Positions 1 to 12,109 are shown, numbered from the stretch's first letter. The stretch: DNA of 64,000 nt from Brachionus plicatilis (GCA_010279815.1 QEOQ01000690.1:753424-817423); one strand, 5' to 3'. Program-made: numbers and translations. Notes: a model not told the origin generated them from the letters alone.

Positions 1-688
1 ATTCAATCTTACATTGATGAGTTTGTTTGGCGGTACAACAATAACTGTGATCGCAAAGAATGTTTTAATTTGATATTAAAGGAAATTGCTCGATTTTACT
101 CACCTGGTCAAAGGTAAAAATTAAAATTATTTTTCTTTTAATTATTATTACTAATTAACGAATTTAAGTGCTGAGTATGAGGAGTTGATTCGTGAAGTAA
201 ATGGTGACCCGGAAGAAGAAGTTGAATTTTCATCTGATTATTCCGATACGGAATCCGAAAGTTCAAGTTCTAATTCTGATTCAGGTTCTGTTTCAGGCTC
301 GCTAAATGTACATTATGAAGATGATTTTAATGATGAAAATGTGGCTGATCATCTAAATGATGTTACAATTGAAGCTTCTTGTAGTTCTAGTACTACTACT
401 AAGACCATTCCACTAGATGTTGGTATTGATGGCACAGATGATGAGTCTGAATTAGATGTTATTGACAAAATGGACAATTTAAATATTGCTACTGCTAGCG
501 CTAAAAACAAGTCACAAATTTATGAAAAATTGGCTAACGAAATACCTGAATGTTCAAAAGAAACTCAGGATGTAATCAAGAAGAAATTAAGCGGCAAAAA
601 GAATCCTATTTTATGTGAATTATGTGGAGAATATATGGATGGTGAGGCAGGAATAAAGATACACAAAAGTAGAAAACATAAAAATTAA
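1..688 (+). CDS. Merlin-type (ISXO2-like) transposase C-terminus with acidic, C2H2 zinc-finger tail (5' partial)
   Basis: The window opens inside an exon (1-113) whose frame reads SYIDEFVWRYNNNCDRKECF and then KEIARFYSPGQ; this is the characteristic C-terminal end of the ISXO2-like/IS1595 DDE transposase domain carried by Merlin elements. A 55-base GT..AG intron (114-168) joins it in frame to exon 2 (169-688), giving GQSAEYEELIREVNG and no early stop. Exon 2 codes an Asp/Glu/Ser-rich stretch of about 100 residues followed by one C2H2 finger near the end (CELC, then 12 residues, then HKSRKH), two residues before the stop. The catalytic residues lie upstream, outside the window. The same acidic-plus-finger tail is found in the degenerate element at 51841-52300, which supports it as a genuine part of this family and not a read-through. 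The role of the finger is inferred to be DNA binding; target unknown. Confidence 0.75.
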
Positions 689-827
689 GATATTTATTAC
701 TTTAGATTTTTGAACTTAAAACTTAAAAATATTGAAAAAAATTTAAACGGTTAAATAATAGTAAAAATTGAAACAAAAAAAATTAATAAACATTTTCTAA
801 ATTTTCTGGTCCCTTTAAAAATTAAGT

Positions 828-1102
828 GGTCACATAAATAATTTTATTGGTCACATAAATAATATTATTGGTCACATAAATAATTTTATTGGTCACATAA
901 TGATGTACGTGGTCACATAATGAGTTAATTGGTCACATAATTAACCTCTTGGTCACTTATTGAATCAACTTAAATTATTTGTTAAAATATTGGTCACCTA
1001 TTGCACAGGTCACAAATAAATGACCACTGTTGGTCACCAAATGAGCGATATTGAATTGGTCACATTTTTCGTGACCTATAGGTCACATAACGTGGGAGAC
1101 CC
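828..1102 (+). repeat. Subterminal array of GGTCAC motifs with about 20.5-base spacing
   Basis: Twelve GGTCAC copies lie on the plus strand, beginning at 828, 849, 870, 891, 911, 931, 951, 992, 1008, 1032, 1058 and 1081. The first seven are 20 or 21 bases apart and the 951-992 and 992-1032 steps are about twice that. Most copies continue as GGTCACATAA. The array sits between the transposase stop codon and the element end, the position where DNA transposons keep transposase-binding repeats. Confidence 0.8.
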
Positions 1103-4100
1103 ATATAATAATAAATCCGATTTAATTTGGACAAATGTAAAGATTGATAATTTTTTATCAAAATATAAATCGTAAATATTAGTTATTTTTGGCTAAATTT
1201 TGACTCAAAAATCAAGATTAACAGCAAAATTACTGATGCCTTAATCGCCTAATAAGCTAAGTCACTAAAAATATTAAAAAAAATAAATTGCAGATTATTC
1301 GTTTATTCAATCAGTATTTTTACTTTTATTAATTTTTTTTAATATTGAATTTTCTTGATTGCTAAAAACTATTAAAACTGATTTTTCTTTTTGTTGATTT
1401 CGCTTTATAAATAAAACCTTTCTTTTTTGAAATAAATCAACTATTTGATCGCTAAAATAATTTTAAAAAATTCAAATCACTCGAAACTTCTAATACAGAT
1501 CTAAAAAATGATTAGAAAAAAGCTATTGTTGAATTAACATTGTCAAGTCAGTCAAAAACAATTTCTTATAGGGAATTTAAATGACATGCAGCTTCCGTTA
1601 ATTTAATTAATCGGATGGAAATTTGGATTTTTGAATTGTAAAAAATTCAAATTCATCATTTTAACTTATTTATTTTGTGTCTCCCTAATGTCATTTCATG
1701 CGAAATGCTTCTTAAATAAACCAGAAATCGAATAAAGCCTACCTCAATTGAACGATTTTCCAGCATGCAAAATTTAACGCAAAAACAAAAAATATTTTGA
1801 GCTAAATTATTTAGAATTTAATTAAGAAAAAGTCTTGTTTTAAGGATAAAAAACTTCCGAATGTGGCTAAAGCATAATAGAGCTTAATTTTCATGATTTT
1901 TAAATTTCAATTTTCAATTTCAGAATTTAAAAACATTTTTTATTCGAAAAAAATTGAGATGGAAAATTGAAGTTTTATTTCTAAACAATTGATGATTTTT
2001 CAAAGTTACTTACAAAAACTTCAAAAACAAGTTATTTTACCATTTATTTTTTTGACATTTGATTTATAATATACATTTAAACAAAAAAAGGAAGATTGAA
2101 AAATTTTAAATAAGAAAAAATGCCATAAATTTTGAAGCATTTATCCATTATTTTTAATGAAAAAAATGTATTTGCGAAAAAATTAATTTTAGATTTTTTT
2201 AATTTTCCCTAAAATGAAATTTAAAAATTAATTGACAATTAATTAAATTTTTTTAAACAAAAGATCTAATCGATTTTTGCACAGTCTAAGTCTCGAAAAA
2301 TTCGGCGACGATTCTTACGCGTAGGCTAACTTGTTTATCCTGTTCTTTTAAAAAAATTAGTCTAATAGAATTTTCTTTTGAAGATAAAAAATATTTGAAT
2401 TGCATATTAATTCAAGGAAAAAATTCACTATAGATCCAGTATTAAAATTTATTGTTTTTTAATACACTAAATATATGTGCTAAAAAATAAAATATTTACA
2501 TAAATATTGTAAACAAATATTACGCTACTTTAAATTTTTTTTTTAATCAAAGAATAACTTTGAAAAACTTCTTTTTTTTTAGCCAAAGAAATTGTGAATT
2601 TTTTCACAAGTTAATTCAGATTTAAAGTTTGCTAATTAACAACTTAAAAAATAAAATATTTTGATATTAAATTCTTATTACAAAAATTTTTTGTATTTAT
2701 AATTTAAAAAGATATAAAAATGATCAATAATTTAGTTAATATTTTATTTTAATAAACTTTTTTTCCTAAAAATTTTCCATTTATAGTGAATTTTTTTTTC
2801 CTCCATAATTTCGTAATATAAAATGATTTTAATGAAAAATTATCTTAAAGTGTATTTTGACATTTTTAATTTTTACACAAATTTTCATCATCTCTGGTAA
2901 TATTCGATATTCCTTGTAAAGACAGAAATTCGTACCAGTACTGAAAGTTTACCAAATATTTTAAATAATCAAAAAATTTAATAATTTTCAATTTTATTTA
3001 AATATTAAATATTGGTATTTTGATTAAAAGACTTACTTTAAACAAATAAAAAAATTATATAATAAAAAAAAATGAATAAAAATAATTATGCTAGTTTATT
3101 ATATAAGCCAAGTGATACTGGGAATTTTTGGTATGATAAACACGTTTTTTTCAATGTCTTAGGAATAAAAAACAGCTTCTATAGTTAAGTCAGAAAAATT
3201 GAAATTAATTTAAATTTTTTTTTTATTTAAAAATTATTTTTTTTTTTATTTTATCGATTTTTTGTATTTTTCTTACAAGCATTTAATTATGAATTTGCAT
3301 GAAAAAAAAAACCTTTAACAAAGTCTTGCACCAAGATCAAAAAGATATCAAATAAATTTTTAGTATAAAGTAACGATTTTTTCAGGTAAATTCAAATATT
3401 AACAAGATATTTTGATTATTTTAGAAATTATTTAAAATTAATGGAGAAATGCTCGTTTCTTTTTAGTTTTTTGAATGCACTGGTTGAATCCATAATTTGC
3501 TAATTGATAAAAATATTTTATTTTTAGCCACTATTTTAAGCCAAAGCATTATAAAATGAATCATTAAAATATTATAAAATGCCTTTAGCTATTTTTTCTT
3601 GTTAAAAGCAAACTCAAATCCTAAATCCAGCGAAACTGATATTGAGAAAATTCCAAAGAAACTATTTATTTTCATTGTGCCTCTGTTAAATATTTTTTTG
3701 TTAATTCGAACCTTCGATAAAGGTAAAAAGTAATGCTTTCCAGAAAAATTTACAAGCAGCTCTCTAAATGATAACAAAACCCTTCAAATACCAGAAATAA
3801 TTTAAATTTAAAAATAAAAATCTAAGGATCATATCTGAATGATGCTCCAGTTGATAGTGCTGAAGATGAGATCTCTCAATATCTGTTGATTTACGAACAA
3901 AAAACTTTTCAAAAAGGGTTGTTAATATTTTGAAAAAATATTTTATTTAATTTTTGCTTTTCGTTTAAATTAGAAAGTATATTTAACAATTTACAATTGT
4001 TTAATTTCTATAGAAAATTAGTTAGCTATTGATTTTGTTCCAGATTTTAAATCACAAAAATGCGCTTTTTATTCGGTTAAAAAGCTCCTTCCGTCATTTT

Positions 4101-4544
4101 TGAAATTAATTAGTAAGAAAAAAAAATACTGATTAAATATTTATTAATGAAAAATAGTGTTAAATAATTATATGTAACTAGTTAATTTGTGTTTCACAAC
4201 AAAAGGTTATTAAGTTAACATTAATAGATATGTTTCTGTATTATATATCTTTTCATATGAACTTGATGATTCCTGTTAATTTAAATTTAAATAAAATACT
4301 CTAGGTCCTGGGATTTAGCTAAAAGATTATCTTTTATTTATTTCTTTTTTAAGCTTAAAACAAATATATAGTCGTGAACGTGATCGTTTAAAAATATTTT
4401 AATAACCTGTTAAATTTAACTCAATTCACCTTTTTTATTATCAATTAATTACAGCGATATCAAATGCCATTACTCAAATTTTTTTAGCTATGAAATATTA
4501 CCGGGTTTTTTTTTGATATTTATTAGTCATATTTAAGAAATTAT
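1103..4544. other. AT-rich stretch without a recognisable gene
   Basis: Long A/T runs, no reading frame with believable composition. A slightly less AT-rich patch at about 2280-2335 and the short frame at 3589-3777 show no recognisable family. Around 3836-3925 the plus strand reads LNDAPVDSAEDEISQYLLIY, which resembles the region just before the hAT dimerisation domain, but it is too short to call firmly. Confidence 0.5.
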
Positions 4545-4717
4545 AATATATTTTATTAAATAAATGGTTTAATTCATTCATGTTTGGTCAAATTTTATAG
4601 AATGTGAATTATTAATTTGATTTTATAAGCTAAATAATTACAATCTTTATTCAATTATAAAATAAAAATTGAAGATAAAATTATTATCAGGCAAGTTAAC
4701 GGGTTTCTTTGTATAAA

Positions 4718-5484
4718 ATTCAAATTGAAAAAAAAATATGCTAGGAATAAAGCAAATTCTTGAAACTTTTTGAACTAAAAGATTATTATGTGTTGTGCAT
4801 AAAATCATAATTTGTTAAATTTTTGAATTGTTTCTGTGACTAAGGCAGCCTTTGATACATATGCTCCTATTTAAATAGTTTGTCCTTATTTAAAAAATAA
4901 TAAAATCATTTTTTAAATCATGCAAGCTTATTCAAAATCATTTTCTCTATTTTTGACTTATATTGATCAAAAGTAATTCTAAAAAACTGTAAAAATGACT
5001 GAAGTTGAAAATTATTGAGAAATAACAAGAATTCGCTTTTTAAAACCATAACTTTTGATAGAAATTAGGTAGTCTCTCAAAAATTTACTCAAGTTTACAA
5101 TATTTTGAGAATAAAAAAAGTATACATTAATCTCTCAATATTTTTTTTTTTTTTGAAGAAGAAATTTGTCTAAATTTGCATATTTATATCTAAGCCAAAT
5201 TTTTCTAAGAGAAAATTTTAAAATTAAAAAAATTTATATATTTTCAATGTAAAAATAAAAATGATTCTTTTACAGATAAAAAAGGCATCTAAGTTGGTGG
5301 TCACTTTTATTACTATTTTAATTAAAATTAAAAATTAAAAACTATTTAAATAGGAGCATCCTTAGTCATAGAAACAATTGAAAAATTTAACAAACTATGA
5401 TTTTATGCACAGCACATAATAATCTTTAAGTTCACAAAGTTTCAAGAATTTAATTTATTCCTATCATATTTTTTTTTCAATTTT
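4718..5484. mobile_element. Palindromic (fold-back) element with about 155-base arms
   Basis: The arm at about 4718-4878 (GATTATTATGTGTTGTGCAT and GCTCCTATTTAAATAG) is repeated in reverse complement at about 5338-5484 (CTATTTAAATAGGAGC and ATGCACAGCACATAATAATC). The 460-base centre is AT-rich and has no gene. The structure fits a non-autonomous fold-back or long-TIR MITE. Confidence 0.6.
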
Positions 5485-5887
5485 AAATAATGGTCGACGG
5501 AAATTTACGTTCAATTACGTGAATTTACAATATTTTACAGTAATAAATGGTTATTAAAGAAAATAATTCCAAAAGCAAAAAATAAAATAATTCTAAAATT
5601 AACCTGGATAATGATTTAAAGCACACATCTGATATTACCTTGGACAATTAAAAGACTAAAACATTTTAATGAATTTACTAAAAATTTAACTTTTTCATTT
5701 TAACAATTTTTATTGTAAAAAAGTTTATTTAGGTAATTTTTTTTTAAGAAAAAAAATATTAAAAACTACAAAATTCGAAGAAAAGCGTTAAGAGACTATT
5801 TTTTGCTCTTTTACAATTTACAAATATATAAATTCTTTTAAAATTTTGTAATACTGTTTAATAATTTTGTTCCAATTTTTTCTTATA

Positions 5888-6090
5888 CCGTATTCCCTCG
5901 TTCGATTATGCCCCACCATAAATTAAGCTACAAGGTTTTGGACTATGCACCAAAGTACATCTCACCCATGCTGAAATATTTTAGATTTGATGTTTTAATT
6001 TGCTGAAATATTTTAGATTTGATGTTTTAATTTCAAATTTAATTGCATGTCTTAGCTTGTAGTGCAGCATAATCGAACGAGGGAATATGG
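5888..6090. mobile_element. Mariner-type MITE with 24-base inverted ends and TA duplication
   Basis: The left end CCGTATTCCCTCGTTCGATT matches the complement of the right end AATCGAACGAGGGAATATGG, and TA lies on both sides (5886-5887 and 6091-6092). Inside, a 32-base unit starting GCTGAAATATTTTAGATTTG is tandemly duplicated (about 5970-6033). A half copy of the same family lies at 56186-56270. Confidence 0.75.
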
Positions 6091-6437
6091 TAATTGCATT
6101 AATTGACGCAAAATTACTAATTTTAAATTGGTAAAAAAATCAATTTTCAATTTTATCTAATATTCTGTAGTAAAAATTGGACTGTAATTCAAAATGCATC
6201 TAACTAAAGATTTTTAAAGGTCCCCTAATTTTTAAAAATTTTAATTTAATTTAATTTAATTTTGAATAAAATTAATTTTGGATTCGAAATTTGTACCAAG
6301 AAACTTGGTCTTTTAAATTAAGAACCAGTTAAAATTGTTTATCATTAAATAAAATTTATAATAAAAAACCATTTTAAGATAGTTTTTAATTTAAATAAAT
6401 TCCTTAAAAAATTGTTCATAAAAACTAGATCAAATCT

Positions 6438-6616
6438 CCTCCAAATTCTCCTGACTTGAATCCAATTGAAATGATATTAAGCGAGATGAAAAAATTTTCA
6501 AAGAAAACAGGCTTCATAATGAACCTCATGCTATTAAAGATATTTTTAAATTTCACAAGAATTTAACACCAGAAAAATGTCAATCTTATTTCAATCAATT
6601 AAAAGAAGTAAATTGA
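6438..6616 (+). pseudogene. Tc1/mariner transposase C-terminal relic
   Basis: The plus strand reads PPNSPDLNPIEMILSEMKK, the signature around the third catalytic acidic residue of Tc1-like DDE transposases (SPDLNPIE). After a frameshift it continues HNEPHAIKDIFKFHKN and LTPEKCQSYFNQLKEVN before a stop at 6614-6616. No upstream catalytic part is visible, so this is a dead fragment. Confidence 0.75.
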
Positions 6617-9600
6617 ATTATATTAAAAAAATCAATTTTAAAAGCACTTTATTTGGTTATTAAAATTTTTATTCAAAAAGATGGGGATTGATCAATCATT
6701 AAGGAATTTTAAAACTATTCAATCACAAATGTATTTACATAAAATTCCTTTATTTTTGTACAAAAAATTGTTGTAATTTCGTTATTCTAAAAGATGAGGT
6801 TGGGAGTATAAGTTTTTCCTCTCAAATAAATTAATCAGACATGGTAACTGTCTTTAAAATCGAATTATTAAAATTATTAAATTGATTAATAGTAGTTAAT
6901 TAATTTAAAAAAGTGCCAATTTAATTTGATTAATTTTTTGAAATTTTTTTGTTTAAAAAAGAGTTCTCAAATAGTCAATTGCTCACCCAACATATTTTAG
7001 AAACTATTCAGAAAAGATGCAAAAAATTTTCCTACTCTGAATGGTACCCTTTAAATCTATCCTATCAAAAAATTTTCCATGTTCAATCAACCATTAAATT
7101 AGAGCTTAATTACTCCAATCTCTCGTGTTTAATAAAAAGTTGAAAAAAAATTAAAAAAAAACCTTAAATTAAAACTAATAAAAGGGAAAGGAACAAAAAA
7201 AAAAGAATTAATCAAAGGTCATGCTTTGGAACAACCTTGGAAGAACACCTCTTAAACTAAGTCATTATTGTGGTATAGTTATTAAAAAATTAGGAATCGC
7301 AAATTCGAATCGGTTTTAAAAAAAAATTTGAAATTAAAATTATAAAAAAAATCTACTCTCAAGCAGAATTTTTAGGAATAAAATAAAATAAATTACGAAC
7401 AAAAAAAATTTGAGATTAATTTATCTTAAATTGGTAAGTATATTTTATATTCTTCTTTTTTCCTTTTAAACCGTAAAATATTTTAACATGTTTAACCTGT
7501 TACTAGGTATTAAAAATATATTTATTTTTTAACTTTCTTCTATATAATAACCTTTTTTATTTTATTTAACTTTTTTTCGAAGGAGCTTTAGATTCTAATT
7601 AATAATTTTATCTTCAATTTTTATTTTATAATTAAATAATGATTGTAATTATTTAGCTTTTAAAATCAAATTAATAATTCACATCCTATAAAATTTGACC
7701 AAACATGAATGAATTAAACCATTTATTAAATAAAATATATTTCTTTTAAATATATTAAACGCTTCTAGTAATTTTTTGAAGAGTTGAAAAAAATTAATTG
7801 AAAAAAATATAATATTGAATACGATTTTCTGAAAGTGTCCTTAAAAGCTGGAGAGATGCGGAGGGGGCGCAGCATTCCAGAAGAAAGTAAATAATCACCT
7901 AAATAAATATTAAATTAAATTCAGTTATTTTAAACAGAAAGGCCTGTTTAAAATACTCGGTCACTTAGTCAAAAAATATACCTATGAGATGTCAGAAATT
8001 AGAAGTAAAACCAAAATTCAATGCATATAAAAAATCATTTAAAATTTTTTTTTCTAAAAATTAGACTGTATAAAATTAAAAATAAAAAATCTGATAAACT
8101 TTATTATTATAACTATTATTATAAAAAAAAAAAGACTTTGAACTTTTCAAATATTTAAAAAGAATCTAAATAATAATCTTCCGAATTTTTTTATAAGAGT
8201 AATTTACGTGAATTGTCATAATATAAGCCAAATAAAAATTGATTTTTTGTCAATTTTGTTAAATTTCAGCAAATTTTTAATTTTTTTTTAAACTTAATAA
8301 TAAAAATAAAAAAATTACGTAATTTTACGTTAGATTATTTTTTTTCCCATAAAAAAGGTAAATAAGATTAAAAAATGAAATAATTTGTCTTTTAAATTTT
8401 GAATCTACTTATTTCCCACAATCAAAAACTTTTCTTTACAATTCAAAGTATTATCAACACAATTTTAATATTCTTTAAAAAAATTTTCAGCACAAAAGAA
8501 AAATTTGTTCTATTTTGAACAAAATATGAATTAAATAGTATTTAAATTTTTTTTGAAAATGAAAAAAGTCAAATGGAAAGCTCATGAAGCAAATTTTTTT
8601 TTTATTTTAAATTAGAGATGAACTTTTGAATTCCTTTTGCTTAGAAGATCAAATGAAGTAAGAAATAAATGTTATGTTCCTAGGAAAGCGAAAGTTATAG
8701 AAAAAGGAAAAAATTTGTTTTATAATTTGAACTAATTTATTAGATAAGAATGATAATTTCAAAAAAGCCAGTTCTCACTTCAATATGACAAAAGATGAAG
8801 ATCAGCAATTTCTTAAATTCATTTTTTGGTTTGATTTAACTCTAATTTAAAAATAATTTATTTTAAATATGCTACAAAAAAAATATTTTTTACATAATAA
8901 GATTTTGACAAAACCAATCTTAGGATAAGCCAAAATTATTTTTTTTAATAAAAAACTTAACAAAATTATTTCTGTATTCTTAAATTTTTTTGAAAGTTCT
9001 TCAAAATCAAATAAAAGAATAAGTGATTAAAATTTGTATATTAAGAGGCGTTATTAAATTATTTTCATGCATTTCCAAGTCATTATTAAAGATTTTTAAT
9101 ATTAAAGACTAAAAAAATCGATTAAATTGGAAATTTTAATTAACCAAACAAAAATAAGTAAAATGAAAATTTTAAATCACATTATTGAGAAATCGAATTT
9201 ATATCAAGTTCTGAGTATAAATAAGTGTTTTATAAATGCACATTTAGTTTAAATTTAAAAATGAAATATTAAGAAATTAAACAAAAAATAAGATAACACA
9301 ATGATTATTCCAAAATTTTTTTTAAATAGAAAGAAAAAATCGATTATGAAATTCGAATCCTATTCTAATTTAAAAAGATTATATCTATTAATAATATTAA
9401 ATTAAATAAAAAATAATTTTTTCTGTCTAGCATAGATGAAAATTAATATTTTTAATTTTTATTACAAAATAATATTTACCCTGCTTAACTTTTGGCTAAT
9501 ATTTAGTTTGAAGCAAGGTAATTTAATCTCGATAACTAATTTTTTTTAATCCCGAATTCGACTTGTTCTAAAACCTTCAGATTAAATTCTAAACAAGATT

Positions 9601-10057
9601 TCTTTTGGCTGACTGGAAAAGCTATGACTTTTAAAAATTTGATTTTTATAATCGTTAAAATGCTAGAAAAAGATGAAAAAATCAATAAATTCAATCAAAA
9701 AAATTCATAAATTTTCGGCCTTTTTCCAGCATTTTGAATCATCTAAATAAAAATATAATTTAATTTAAAAGGTAATTCAATATCAGTTTAAAAATAAATT
9801 GAAATTTTCATATTTTTTTTATTATCCGAAAATTATGTTATAAAAAAAGATAAAATAAATGTCAAATTTCTCATTTTTTAAATAAAAAAAAAATTCCATT
9901 CATCTTATCATCTTTCAACTTAAAACACTTATGACTTTAAATGAATTAAAATTTTTTAAACGATTGAGTAAATTTATGAAAAGAAAAAAAATGTAGTTGT
10001 ATACAATAAAAGTGATAATTTGATATTTTAAAAACTGCTTAAAAATCAAATAAAAAT

Positions 10058-10760
10058 CGAAAAATTGTGTTATTTTTTTTTACTTTCTTTGAAAAAATTA
10101 TTCAGAACAGAGTGGAAACTTTCTAAAAAACATATATATATATTTTTTTTTTTAAATTGGTTTAATTTTTTGTGTTTGAATTACAAAATGTATCCAATGT
10201 TGAATAATATTGAAAAAGTGCGATGCTTCAAATATTTTTTTCAGTTTCAAATAAAAAAATCATTTTAAGTTAATATTGCAAGCATCTTCATAATTGAAAT
10301 TAAACTCTTAAGAGAATCTAGAATGAGTTTAATTTTTATTTGGAAATTAAAAAAAAATATTGATATTCTTTTTTTAACTTTTAAATAATTTATTATGAAA
10401 AACTTTTAGATTAGGTGAAGTAATTGAATGGAATAGCTATCTAATAGAATGCCTAATTCCCAAAACTGATATAAAAATTTAACAATCAAAATTTAGAAAT
10501 ATAATTTGCTCTGATCTAGTTGGTCTGGTATTACCCTTTCAACAATCCAAAATATCCAAAAGCCCTCTCAACATAAATCTTTGCTTTTAAGCATATATAA
10601 TAAAAATTAAAGAAAATTAAAATTAATTTATCATCCTTCAAATGTTTGACTTTGGGAAACAAAGATTCATATCGCAAATTTTATCTACTCCGCCCAACTT
10701 TAAATTTTTTATCTAACTTTTTTTTTCTATCTTATTTTTAAATTTTTATTTATCAATTGA
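10058..10760 (+). repeat. Dispersed repeat, copy 1 (second copy at 36770-37560)
   Basis: Blocks here recur in the same order and strand at 36770-37560: GTGTTTGAATTACAAAATG near 10171, AAACTGATATAAAAAT near 10463, TTTGCTCTGAT near 10505 and CTACTCCGCCC near 10685. Divergence and indels suggest an old interspersed element of unknown class. No coding frame survives. Confidence 0.6.
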
Positions 10761-10917
10761 ATTATTATTTTTTTAATATTACATTTAGTTTTTTTTATCT
10801 AAATAGATGAAAAAATATCAAATATATGCATTTTATAATAAAAACACAAAAAATTAAACCAATTGCACAATTGTTTTTTTTTAAAAATTAAATCTTAAGG
10901 GATTTTATGGGATTTTC

Positions 10918-11000
10918 CAAAATTTTACGTAAAATTACGTAGTTTTACGATATATTTGATAAAATTACATATTTTTTACGAAAATCTTACCAAATGATAC
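10918..11000. repeat. TTACGTAA-type sequence (AAATTACGTAGTTTTACG)
   Basis: A cluster of TACGTAAAATTACGT variants. The same motif family recurs at 21340-21660, 23876-24597 (in terminal repeats), 25080-25260, 28800-28850, 32640-32770, 42880-43010, 63180-63310 and 63545-63720, so it probably marks decayed copies of the TTACG-ended transposon family. Confidence 0.45.
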
Positions 11001-11672
11001 GCAAAATTACGCAAAAAATGGTATTTGCATTGTATTTCTTAAGCACCGTATATTTTTATTTTATTTTTCCCTTCAAATATGCGCTCTAAAAGAAGCTGTC
11101 TTTTATGTGTCATTATGATACAAAAATTTTTATGTAGGACAAAAAATTTTCTCTTGGTCCAAAAAATTTGGTTTGGACACCTTTATCCATTAAAAAGTTA
11201 TCCCAGGAAAACCTTAAGAGGATCAATTTTTGACTTTTTTAAAATTAAGTTAAAAATTGGAGTTTATATGCAAGAAATTTTGATCTAAAGGTCACAATTA
11301 AAATATATTTATGTACCATCTTAATCCTTGTAAAAATTATATTTTTGACAGTATATAATTATCAAAATCTTAAAATCAAAGCTTGCAAGGACTAGGGGTC
11401 TTTTTACCAAAGGTCAAAGCTAAATGGCCGAGTTGAAAAAATAAAATAAAAAAAATAACTTTCAATATCGAAAAGATGAATTTTATATATTATTAACATT
11501 CAAAGGACCGCGGTGTTAATTTGACACTTTTTGAGTATAAATCTTTAAATATTTTTTTTTTGAAAAAAGTTTTTGGTAATTTTATTTCACAAAATTTATT
11601 TGGTTTCAAAAACAAAAACAAAAATTGAAATTTTGAAAAAAAAAATTTAATTTTCATGCAAAAAAAACATAA

Positions 11673-12109
11673 ACCTCCAAGGACCGACGGTGTCAATTGA
11701 CACCTTTTTGAATTTATTGCATAATTTTATTGACATTTTGCCAAAATTGATTATAAACTGTTTAAATAAAAAAAATAAAATAATTTGAATTTAAAATAGT
11801 CAAAAATTTTAAATTTTTTAAAGAAAAGTTGTCCTGAAGCCTTGAGAAACACCGATGATACAATCAATAGGGTAAACGTGGACCAAAATCTTGACAAGAC
11901 AAGAAAAATTGGAGTTGTTTGGACAAAGTTAAGGAATGGAGAAGATTTATCACTAAGAAAGAAAATTTTTATGAACTTTAAATTTATTCAGAATAAAATA
12001 TTTTTTTTATCATATTTAGTCTTTTTAACTTTAAAAAACCTAAAATTTGTCGATTATTTTGCATGTTTTTATAAAAGGTGTCAATTTGACACCGCCGGTC
12101 TTTGGAGGT
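11673..12109. mobile_element. Short transposon with GGTGTCAATTTGACACC ends, piggyBac-like
   Basis: The left end ACCTCCAAGGACCGACGGTG matches the complement of the right end CACCGCCGGTCTTTGGAGGT, each next to an inner palindrome GTGTCAATTGACAC. ATAA lies on both sides (11669-11672 and 12110-12113), a four-base duplication close to the TTAA of piggyBac. A diverged extra left end lies at 11500-11535 (AAAGGACCGCGGTGTTAATT). Assignment to piggyBac is inference from the four-base duplication and from the internal peptide. Confidence 0.5.
11842..11960 (+). pseudogene. Possible piggyBac transposase fragment
   Basis: The frame reads NTDDTINRVNVDQNLDKTRK followed by IGVVWTKLRNG. The spacing of DD..R....DK...I..VW.K resembles the conserved FDD..TR....DK..PIR..W motif at the start of the piggyBac DDE domain. 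It is a short relic inside the element above; the downstream part of the open frame is AT-rich filler. Identification by eye only. Confidence 0.3.

Larger units (their letters stand above)
1..1102 (+). mobile_element. Merlin-superfamily DNA transposon, right part
   Basis: The coding end (1-688) is followed by a repeat-rich 3' end that finishes with GGGAGACCC at 1094-1102. Read inward from that end it begins GGGTCTCCCACG..ATGTGACC, which matches the terminal repeat of the second element at 50810-52541 (GGGTCTTGCC..ATGTGACC). The left end lies outside the window. If the end is correct the 8-base target duplication should be ATATAATA (1103-1110), to be found again just left of the missing end. 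Confidence 0.65.
4545..7742. repeat. Long inverted arms enclosing a 3.2-kb transposon cluster
   Basis: About 140 bases at 4545-4690 recur as the reverse complement at 7600-7742 (for example TTTGGTCAAATTTTATAGAA at 4584 against its complement near 7685). The enclosed block carries a palindromic element, a mariner MITE and a Tc1 transposase relic. The arms could be the terminal repeats of one large element or two copies of a MITE in opposite orientation; no target duplication was recognised. Confidence 0.5.
6617..11492. other. AT-rich gene desert
   Basis: No gene is visible. The stretch contains the right arm of the 4545-7742 inverted pair, a small G-rich hairpin near 7848-7885, a dispersed repeat at 10058-10760 and TTACGTAA-type sequence at 10918-11000. 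The short frames at 6949, 10065 and 11079 are low-complexity by-products of the base composition. Confidence 0.5.

Noticed and set aside
828..1102. Regular GGTCAC repeats as a CRISPR array
   Set aside because: The repeated unit is only 6-10 bases, spacers are AT-rich and similar, and the context is an animal transposon end.
828..1102. GGTCA motifs as nuclear-receptor response elements
   Set aside because: The half-site AGGTCA is only sometimes present and the array ends exactly at a transposon terminus, so a transposase site is the simpler reading.
7848..7885. G-rich hairpin CTGGAGAGATGC..GCATTCCAG as a regulatory RNA
   Set aside because: A short imperfect stem in a repeat-rich desert, without neighbouring gene or second copy.
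11493..11696. Minus-strand 67-codon frame
   Set aside because: Covers a transposon end repeat and poly-Lys/Phe filler.
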